Source of the DNA: Puniceicoccales bacterium
Lineage (GTDB): Bacteria > Verrucomicrobiota > Verrucomicrobiia > Opitutales > JAIRLM01
NCBI GenBank assembly: GCA_031268315.1
Contig: JAIRXK010000009.1
Coordinates: forward strand, 1 to 48,325
Length of the DNA: 48,325 bases
Reading direction: 5' to 3'
Positions 42,467 to 48,325 of the stretch are shown here, one piece after another. The position numbers and the translations under genes were made by a program. A model generated the notes under the pieces. The model made no database searches. It saw only the letters and a list, made by a program, of their open reading frames with translations, and was not told where the DNA came from. Positions within the stretch are counted from its first letter, which is position 1. Each line of letters starts with the position of its first letter.

Positions 42467-44053
42467 TCACGTCGGAGATGGATGAATTAGGTCATCGAAG
42501 ATGGGCAATGTTGACTGATCTAGATCATCGCGAATGAAAGATTCGTATTGCTCCAGGGAAGGTTGGCTAAGAATTGCATTCAATTTTCCAACGGGTAGCA
42601 TCCTCAAAATATCCAAAATGCTCAAAACGTCCATGTTGGTCCACGCGTAAGCGAGAATTTGCGCCGCGGGTGTCGGTTCCATGGTCGCCAATATTTCCAC
42701 TGCTTGTTCTGGGGGAAATTGGGAAAATAAAATTTGCGCCGCAGTGGTGGAGTGGCGGGAAGCGCTCATTGCTTTCAAGAGTTTTGACATGTAGTCTTTT
42801 CTGCCTGCTAGTAAAATTTTCCAAATTGCTTGATTTCGAGCTGGGATTCCTAGCATTGCAATGGCAACTTCCATCGAAAAATTAATCCCCATTTCCATAA
42901 AAGTACAAACTATTAATTTAAATTTACCCAAATCATTATCCGTGCCGTTATCTTGATCATTACTTATTCCATTATCTTGATTTCTGCATAGATTATTGCT
43001 AATTACTGAACCGAAGAAGCATGTAGCAGTAGCGACGGGCATACGCGCTAAAATTTTTGCTGCAGTTCCGCAATGATTTTGAGATATCATTTTCAATAAG
43101 ATATACAGTATTTCATCAATTTTAAATTTTGGGTAAATTTCATCAATTATTTCCCATTTTTTGCGATTGATAATTTCCGCTAATACATTTGCGAATTCAT
43201 TAGCATGGCAATTTCCAAAGGCTTTCAGTAATGTCACTATAGTATTTTTCTTTTTGTTCAAATAAAATCTGTTAAGAATTAATATTATATTATTGGTTTG
43301 CATTTTTGCGAAAAGACTTTCCGCGAGAGAAGCGTCGAAAATTTCAAGCATTCCAAAAACAATCTGTATGCCGTCGGGCAGCAGTTTTTCTAGAATTTTT
43401 CCTATTTCTTCAAGCTGAAAGAGGCTGTGTTTTTTCTGGATGAATGCAATAAAAAATATAAGATCCTCGGCAAATAATTTTTGCAAAATGATTGCCGCAT
43501 TTCCCGGAGAATTTTCTTTTTCAACGGATAATCTTTGAAAATCAAAAAAAATTTCCATCGCAACGGGGAAGTTAGAGTCAAAAATTTTGCGAAAAATTGT
43601 TCGGAAAAATCGAAAATCTTTCTCAATCGATTCCTCGAGAATTTCTATTACATTCCCCGGGAATGAACTATTTTCCGCGGATAAACATTTTAAATACAGC
43701 AAAATATCCACGGTGCCCTGTTGATCGCGTTCAAATATTGCTTCCACAACATCTTTTGCGATTTCTCTGGGTATATTGGGATTGATAAGGACCTTTGCGG
43801 CGGCAGCAATGCCCTGTGGATTTTTTTTTAGTTCTTTTAAAATTTGATTAAATGTGTCCACATATATTTCAACTTTGCGCCTTAGTTCCTCCTGCAAATC
43901 GCTACGGGGTAATCCGGCCCGTGGATACAGCGGTGGATTGGACGCTGGAGGTGACGAAACTTGGCTACACAAAGGTGATCCGCATGCGGACGTGTTCAAT
44001 TTCGGCGGTACTAGTGGCGATGGATTTGTTCGACAATCTATTTTATTTAACAT
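42467..44053 (-). CDS. Divergent array protein, first in transcription order
   Basis: 528 residues from ATG 44053 with GGGAGGAG upstream (a TTG two codons earlier is unlikely). The N-terminus (1-55) is Pro/Ser-rich (PPASNPPLYPRAGLP). Helical repeats follow, more degenerate than elsewhere (AAKVLINPNIPREIAKDVVE; AAQILFSQFPPEQAVEILA). A short Asp/Asn-rich insert near residue 370 (NDQDNGTDND) interrupts them. The end AILSQPSLEQYESFIR matches the cap of the two-domain proteins. It may be close to the single-solenoid ancestor of the array. Confidence 0.84.
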   Translation of the reverse strand: MLNKIDCRTNPSPLVPPKLNTSACGSPLCSQVSSPPASNPPLYPRAGLPRSDLQEELRRKVEIYVDTFNQILKELKKNPQGIAAAAKVLINPNIPREIAKDVVEAIFERDQQGTVDILLYLKCLSAENSSFPGNVIEILEESIEKDFRFFRTIFRKIFDSNFPVAMEIFFDFQRLSVEKENSPGNAAIILQKLFAEDLIFFIAFIQKKHSLFQLEEIGKILEKLLPDGIQIVFGMLEIFDASLAESLFAKMQTNNIILILNRFYLNKKKNTIVTLLKAFGNCHANEFANVLAEIINRKKWEIIDEIYPKFKIDEILYILLKMISQNHCGTAAKILARMPVATATCFFGSVISNNLCRNQDNGISNDQDNGTDNDLGKFKLIVCTFMEMGINFSMEVAIAMLGIPARNQAIWKILLAGRKDYMSKLLKAMSASRHSTTAAQILFSQFPPEQAVEILATMEPTPAAQILAYAWTNMDVLSILDILRMLPVGKLNAILSQPSLEQYESFIRDDLDQSTLPIFDDLIHPSPT

Positions 44054-44079
44054 ATTCAACTCCTCCCGGATAGGGGCGC

Positions 44080-44108
44080 GCTATGGAAAATATTCTTCAA
44101 ATTGTCAA
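44080..44108 (-). promoter_or_regulatory. Array promoter for the 528-residue gene
   Basis: Minus strand: TTGACA, 17-bp spacer starting ATTTGAA, CATAGC. A plus-strand frame is open across it, but it belongs to the minus-strand gene. Confidence 0.6.
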
Positions 44109-44258
44109 GAAATAAATTTCTCAGCCTCAAACGATTGTCCCACGTTGATCGATTGGGAGACGCAGGAATTCTCCCTCCAGCTGGGCAGAATACTTCCCCG
44201 GTTGTTGATAAAAGATTTGCAATTTTTTGAGGGTCGCGTAAAACTACTCCACTCGTCG

Positions 44259-44543
44259 ATGGTACTCATAAAAATCATTCTCAATTTCATTCTCAGAAAT
44301 CGCGGCAGCAGTAGCTGGCCCATTTCCCGTGCACTTTCCATCGATGAGGCAATTGTTGACGCCGTCCTGTGCCATTCAGAAAGGGATGGCTATGTCGAAA
44401 AATGCTGCCAATGCACTCACTGCCCATCGGGTCTATTCTGCGTCAAAGCAAGTAGTCATCCGAAGTTTGTGATTACGGAGAGTGGAATGCGCCTACTGGC
44501 ACTGCTCGACGCCGACGGCGCTGGAGGGGAGCGAAAAAGATAA
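44259..44543 (+). CDS. Small winged-helix-like protein with a cysteine cluster
   Basis: 94 residues from ATG 44259. Residues 3-45 (LIKIILNFILRNRGSSSWPI...) have the pattern of a small helix-turn-helix, followed by C49, C50, C52, C55 and C61 (CCQCTHCPSGLFC) and FVITESGMRLLALL. The order helix-turn-helix then clustered Cys resembles FeoC, the small iron-sulfur winged-helix partner of the FeoB iron transporter, but no feoA or feoB is nearby. The start is uncertain: no ribosome site precedes it, and the frame stays open upstream to 43854, with TTG codons near 44145. It could also be the end of a decayed longer protein. Confidence 0.55.
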   Translation: MVLIKIILNFILRNRGSSSWPISRALSIDEAIVDAVLCHSERDGYVEKCCQCTHCPSGLFCVKASSHPKFVITESGMRLLALLDADGAGGERKR

Positions 44544-44558
44544 TGAGACATGATGTTT

Positions 44559-45413
44559 TTAGCGCTGTGCATCCCGGTAGGCGATATAGAGAGTCGATGG
44601 AATGATGGCGGCGACGCCGATAAATACCAACGGCGATGGAATTTCCTTGAAGATGAAGTAGCCGGTGAAATTGCTGAAAATAAATTCCACGTAGCGGTAT
44701 GGAGCAGTTACGGAGACGTCAATGAGTCTCAGTGAGCGGATGATGCAGAAGTAAAGTAAATTTGCGCAGACGCCCAGCGCCACCGCGAGAAGCCAATCGG
44801 ACATTGCCATCGGATGCCAGTGGAAAAATGCCGGAATGGCCGAAAATGCTGCGGTGGCCAGTGCAGTGTAGAAAAGCGTGGCAAGGAGCGACTCCCTGCG
44901 GGCAAATTTCTTATTCAAAATGTCGATGGATGCAAAAAGAATGGCGGAAAAAATGAGCGGAATGGCCGAGGAATGGAAGTGGCCGCACCGCGGCTCTATG
45001 GCAATTATAATTCCAAAAAATCCAATGGTGGTTGCCAGCCATCGTCCGGCGGATATGCGCTCATGGAGGAAAATTTTCGCCAAAATGAGCAGGAAGAGGG
45101 GAATGGAAAAGCCCAGCACGGATGCCAGGGGCAGGGTGGATTTCCTCAATCCGACGCACCACAGCGCCATGGCAAGGAATAGCAATCCGCCGCGGCAGCA
45201 GTGCACCCAGGGGATGGCCGTGGAGAATGTCTTTTTCCCCGAGAAAATCATGGCCGGAATGAGCCATGTGGTGGCAATTGCGAAGCGGAGGAAGGTAATT
45301 TGAGTGGGGTGGATCGATGCGCTCAGATATTTCATCGCAACATCGCAAATTTGGCAAATCAACAGACTAAGGACGAACCATAGAATTCCACGTAATTTTT
45401 TAAGACGGAGCAT
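44559..45413 (-). CDS. EamA/DMT-family permease, about ten transmembrane helices
   Basis: 284 residues from ATG 45413 (25 upstream codons look non-coding). Ten hydrophobic helices in two homologous halves of five, as in EamA drug/metabolite transporters. Typical signatures are ITFLRFAIATTWLIPAM in helix 2, LASVLGFSIPLFLLILAKI with HERIS after it, and in the second half ALGVCANLLYFCIIRSL with SVTAPYRYVEFIFSN. It sits in the inner membrane. Members in Rickettsia and Chlamydia import S-adenosylmethionine or other host metabolites, which would suit this organism; the substrate here cannot be read from sequence. It converges with the small winged-helix gene, with a 15-base gap between stops. Confidence 0.88.
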   Translation of the reverse strand: MLRLKKLRGILWFVLSLLICQICDVAMKYLSASIHPTQITFLRFAIATTWLIPAMIFSGKKTFSTAIPWVHCCRGGLLFLAMALWCVGLRKSTLPLASVLGFSIPLFLLILAKIFLHERISAGRWLATTIGFFGIIIAIEPRCGHFHSSAIPLIFSAILFASIDILNKKFARRESLLATLFYTALATAAFSAIPAFFHWHPMAMSDWLLAVALGVCANLLYFCIIRSLRLIDVSVTAPYRYVEFIFSNFTGYFIFKEIPSPLVFIGVAAIIPSTLYIAYRDAQR

Positions 45414-45474
45414 GGACCTAGGGTGTCCATTGATTTCCGCAAATGTCAACGGAATTTTCAGTCCGTCGGCAGGA

Positions 45475-45784
45475 TCATTCCGCGGCAAAGGTGAGCACCG
45501 AGCCGAAGATTGCGTGCCATGGGCTTAGACTCAGCAGTGCCAGCCATACGAAGGACGCTTTCACGAATAGCGACACGGTAAAAATTCCCATCAATGCAGT
45601 GAGCGCAACGAATCCGATTTCCGCCAGGGCGATGTGGATGTGATTGTGGAAGTGGTACCGTGCCGGCGCCGGTGCCGATATTTCCGTATTTTGGACGGCA
45701 TTTGAAAAAACTCACTAAAAAGCACATGCTTCGATTGTACTCATGCATGATGCGATTCGCGTTTTCCACAATTTCCCTAACCAA
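45475..45784 (-). pseudogene. Frameshifted small membrane protein remnant
   Basis: One frame from ATG 45784 (MVREIVENANRIMHEYNRSM) runs to a TTTTTTC run at about 45701-45710. One base over, a second frame continues to TGA 45475 with RYHFHNHIHIALAEIGFV and two hydrophobic helices (ALMGIFTVSLFV; FVWLALLSLSPW). The second frame has no start codon before its first helix. Together they would give about 100 residues. A one-base insertion in the T run would explain this. The family is not recognised, and a false positive is possible. Confidence 0.4.
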
Positions 45785-45902
45785 ACATCTCCATCATGCA
45801 GGGGATTTAATGGTTTGCAAGGAGTAATTGCGCCGCAACGGCTGAAATTTTTCAAATGGCGCCGAGACGGAATGGAGGATTCGCCGGGAAATTTAAATTT
45901 TC

Positions 45903-46808
45903 CTAGGGGAGGTCCAACAAAATTTTGCTGCGCTCCTGGCCGCTTTGTTGCACAACAATGCGCCGCTCCTTGTCCCGCAGAATCAATTGCTCTGCCACCG
46001 CGGATCCATTTTCATCGCAGAGCGTTGCATTGCCCGATAGCACGAGCACGCCCTCATTTGGAAATAGCTCCACGGCGTCGGCGCTGGCCCGGTGGCCATT
46101 TTGCTCAATGGAAACCTGGCCGATGGCCCTCATATTTCTCAGGCATGGACCTGGAATTTTTTTCCCCATAGCCAGCGTGTACAGCTCGGAATGGCTGTGT
46201 ATTTCCAGGCGATCGCAGGCCATTGAAAAGTCATCGGATCGCACTTCCACGGTTCCGAGAAAATCGAAGATCAGTTCATCATCGCAGCGGGAGATGAGCA
46301 AAAATTCGCTGCTGATGGCCGTAAAGGCACCGCCGTGGTCCATGGCGGCTCCTTTATCGCCGGTCGAAAATGGCGTGTGCAGATTGGATTCAAAAAAAAC
46401 CTGGACATTTTCCTCGAGGGCAATGCTCTGATCCGTCGCAGTGAACGTCCATCGAGTTCCCATTGCTGCGAAGTAACTGCCGGTGACGTGGACGAATTCC
46501 GTGCCGCTGATGTGCCGCTGCGGATGCAGCTGGAGAAGTGCACTGGCGCTTTCCATGGCTACCAGTGATTTGCCGGCATTTTCGCGGCCGTAGAATTGAA
46601 CATAGGCATTTCGAATGCGCAGCGCACCATCCCCCTGGGCAATTTCAATGCTACTGCCCCGTGCATCCCAAATTTTCACTCCACTTTCATCGTAGTAGGG
46701 AAGGAAAAAGTCGTTGACGGGCGCGGCGGCTTCCGCACAGGATGCCTTTGCATTGGACGGCAAAAGAAAAAATGCGCCGAGAAAAAAAACAACCCCACAC
46801 CATTGCAT
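45903..46808 (-). CDS. LptC/OstA-like exported LPS-transport protein
   Basis: 301 residues from ATG 46808; a longer frame to a TTG at 46847 would start on a TTGACA. Residues 1-21 form a signal peptide (VVFFLGAFFLLP, then a SNAKA-like cleavage site). Residues about 32-110 (YYDESGVKIWDARGSSIEI) look like LptC, and about 210-290 (MRAIGQVSIEQNGHRASADA, then LFPNEGVLVLSGNATL) like the OstA/LptA beta-jellyroll. In this family the protein forms part of the periplasmic bridge moving LPS to the outer membrane. It supports the Gram-negative, LPS-bearing reading suggested by lpxC-fabZ. No lptB or lptA follows in the window. Confidence 0.78.
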   Translation of the reverse strand: MQWCGVVFFLGAFFLLPSNAKASCAEAAAPVNDFFLPYYDESGVKIWDARGSSIEIAQGDGALRIRNAYVQFYGRENAGKSLVAMESASALLQLHPQRHISGTEFVHVTGSYFAAMGTRWTFTATDQSIALEENVQVFFESNLHTPFSTGDKGAAMDHGGAFTAISSEFLLISRCDDELIFDFLGTVEVRSDDFSMACDRLEIHSHSELYTLAMGKKIPGPCLRNMRAIGQVSIEQNGHRASADAVELFPNEGVLVLSGNATLCDENGSAVAEQLILRDKERRIVVQQSGQERSKILLDLP

Positions 46809-47029
46809 TGCATGGACATCAGTGAAAGATAAAAAAATGTCTGTCAAAGAAAATTCGAAAAGCCACTGAAATTTATCGAAAATGCAATCACTTCGGCATT
46901 TAAATTCGGTGGAAAAATATTACATTCTGCATGGCTAAGAGATTTTTAGCGCGAAATGGTAAAACAAATTGTCAAAATTTAAAAATTTTTATTGCCATCC
47001 ATGCGATCACGCCTAATCTATGCAATACT

Positions 47030-48325
47030 ATGAAGAGTAATATGGGCGACGGGAATGGAAATCCGTTGAATCCCAAATTTTCAGAAATTCTCCTGGACGG
47101 GCTAATTAAGCAGGATAGTGCGGATGGCACAAGGAAAACGGCCGTGCCCAATCTTTTGTTTGCGGTGGTCGTTGCCAACGTGGCCGCGGCGGCGATCGGT
47201 GGATTTTTCGGCATATTTTTGACCGTCCCTGCCTTGGCAGGAACGGCAGTCACCGCGTTTTTGATGAGTCTAGGACTCAATCCAGCCGCCTTGGTTTTCA
47301 TTGGCGCTACCTGCGTTTTTTTGGTAGTGACATCAATTACGCTCGTTCTGAGGCACTTTGCAATGAATCGCCGGGGTTACGCATATGGGAGCGGTGTTGT
47401 CAAGGGGCAGCTAAGTCAAGCGGACGAAAAAAATAAAAATTTGCAGATGTCCAAGCAAGAATTAGAGCAAAAATTAGAAGAATCAGAGCAGAAATTAAAA
47501 GAATCAGAATTGCAATTAGTAGAGTCAATGAATCGGCATGAAGTCTTGCGAAACGAGAACGAAAATGCGAAGAAAGAGAATATAAACTTGCAGGAAGCAA
47601 ATCAAACATTAGCGACACAGAATGAAGAATTGAATAAAAAGGCTAGTGAAGAGCAGCAAGCGAAGGAAAAATTAGAGGAGCAGAATAAAGAATTAACGGA
47701 GCAGAAGGAAAAATTAGAGGAGCAGAATACAGCCTTGCAGAAAGAGAATGGAATAGTAAAGAACGAGAATGAACTCTTGCAGGGAGAGAAGGAAAAATTA
47801 GAGGAGCAGAATACGGCCTTGCAGAAAGAGAAGGAAAAATTAGAGGAGCAGAATAAAGAATTAACGGAGCAGAATAAAGATTTAACGACGCAGAATAACG
47901 AATTAACGGAGCAGAATAAAGATTTGCAGGAAGCGAAGGAAAAATTAGAGGAGCAGAATAACGAATTAGAGGCAGCGAAGGAAAAGTTAGAGGAGGCGAA
48001 TAAAGAATTAGAGGCAGCGAAGAACGAATTAACGGAGCAGAATAAAGAATTAGGGGAAGAGAAGGAAAAATTAGGGGAGACGAATAAAGAATTAGAGGCA
48101 GTGAAGGCAAAATTAGAGGAGGCGAAGAAAGAATTAGAAAATCAGGTTAGTGTCATACAGCAAGAGAAGAAAGATTTAACGACGCAGAATAACGAATTAA
48201 CGGAGCAGAAGGCAAAATTAGAGGAAGAGAAGGAAACCTTGCAGCAAACGAAGAAAGAATTAGAAAATCAGGTTAGTGCCACAAATGAAGAGAATAAAAA
48301 CTTAACGACGAAGAATACAGACTTG
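47030..48325 (+). CDS. Inc-like protein with long heptad coiled coil (3' end outside the window)
   Basis: 432 codons are visible with no stop. ATG 47030 is taken as start; ATG 47042, four codons on, is preceded by GAAGAG and is equally possible. Two hydrophobic segments at about residues 40-66 and 86-109 give the bilobed Inc-type anchor. From about residue 128 to the edge the protein is an almost perfect heptad series (EKLEEQN, KELTEQN, KDLTTQN), a very long parallel coiled coil. The arrangement is that of chlamydial IncA, whose coiled coil mediates SNARE-like membrane fusion, but the coil here is longer and simpler. A role at a host-derived membrane is inferred. Confidence 0.85.
   Translation, partial: MKSNMGDGNGNPLNPKFSEILLDGLIKQDSADGTRKTAVPNLLFAVVVANVAAAAIGGFFGIFLTVPALAGTAVTAFLMSLGLNPAALVFIGATCVFLVVTSITLVLRHFAMNRRGYAYGSGVVKGQLSQADEKNKNLQMSKQELEQKLEESEQKLKESELQLVESMNRHEVLRNENENAKKENINLQEANQTLATQNEELNKKASEEQQAKEKLEEQNKELTEQKEKLEEQNTALQKENGIVKNENELLQGEKEKLEEQNTALQKEKEKLEEQNKELTEQNKDLTTQNNELTEQNKDLQEAKEKLEEQNNELEAAKEKLEEANKELEAAKNELTEQNKELGEEKEKLGETNKELEAVKAKLEEAKKELENQVSVIQQEKKDLTTQNNELTEQKAKLEEEKETLQQTKKELENQVSATNEENKNLTTKNTDL
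47670..48325 (+). repeat. 21-base heptad minisatellite
   Basis: Tandem 21-base units such as GAAAAATTAGAGGAGCAGAA and variants encode heptads of the coiled coil. The units differ mainly at one or two codons, so length change by slippage or recombination is likely. The opposite strand gives a long Pro/Ser/Leu frame that is only a shadow. Confidence 0.8.

Noticed and set aside
43854..44258. Upstream extension of the small Cys-cluster protein to 229 residues
   Set aside because: The extension runs antisense through the promoter and first codons of the 528-residue array gene, which has strong start signals of its own.
46842..46847. TTGACA before the LptC-like gene as an array-type promoter
   Set aside because: No suitable -10 at 16-18 bp and no match to the array spacer.
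47400..48110. Two minus-strand frames rich in Pro, Ser and Leu (MPSLPLILYSSPLIF...)
   Set aside because: They are antisense to the heptad coiled coil; their repeats only mirror the 21-base units of the plus-strand gene.
1..48325. tRNA, rRNA, transposase or integrase genes
   Set aside because: None seen by eye in either strand; the array therefore does not look like a classical mobile element, though ends and att sites could lie outside the window.

Overview
The window most likely comes from an intracellular or host-associated Gram-negative bacterium of the PVC group, perhaps a Verrucomicrobiota or Chlamydiota relative. Three things suggest this. Three proteins (from 308, 5981 and 47030) carry a bilobed pair of transmembrane helices like chlamydial inclusion-membrane (Inc) proteins. 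LpxC is fused to FabZ. Lineage-specific repeat proteins make up about two thirds of the DNA. The taxonomic call is inference; no rRNA or tRNA gene was seen.

Layout. 1-7441: a giant Inc-like protein with a leucine-rich-repeat-like domain (+), convergent with a second Inc-like protein (-). 7442-10150: a poorly coding stretch, an M20 zinc dipeptidase (+), two strong hairpins and an AT-rich leader. 10151-11476: the LpxC-FabZ fusion of lipid A synthesis (+). 11553-44053: sixteen consecutive loci on the minus strand, about 32.5 kb, all apparently from one family. 44259-46808: a small winged-helix-like Cys-cluster protein (+), an EamA-type permease (-), a frameshifted membrane-protein remnant (-) and an LptC/OstA-like exported protein (-). 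47030-end: a third Inc-like protein with a long heptad coiled coil (+), open at the window edge.

The array is the main discovery. The core members pair a low-complexity Ser/Pro/Gln/Asn-rich N-terminus, containing short shuffled motifs (WGMPCQ; DQxPIx..KQ..AECPS; S-x-E-S-x-x-N-S), with a long all-helical solenoid. The solenoid's A-A-x-I-L-x-x-M rhythm resembles the MgtE N-terminal or FliG superhelix. There are no membrane or enzyme domains. Most members have their own promoter (TTGACA, 16-17 bp, TATGCC-like) and a good Shine-Dalgarno site, so the locus looks like a set of individually promoted paralogues and not one long operon. Near-identical blocks shared between non-adjacent members, one nonsense-broken member, one stop-loss member and two intergenic gene relics show active duplication, recombination and decay. 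A reasonable hypothesis is a diversifying family of secreted, host-interacting scaffold proteins. Secretion and host contact are not shown by the sequence.

The housekeeping genes (lpxC-fabZ, LptC-like, permease, dipeptidase) fit a Gram-negative cell with LPS that imports metabolites and digests peptides.
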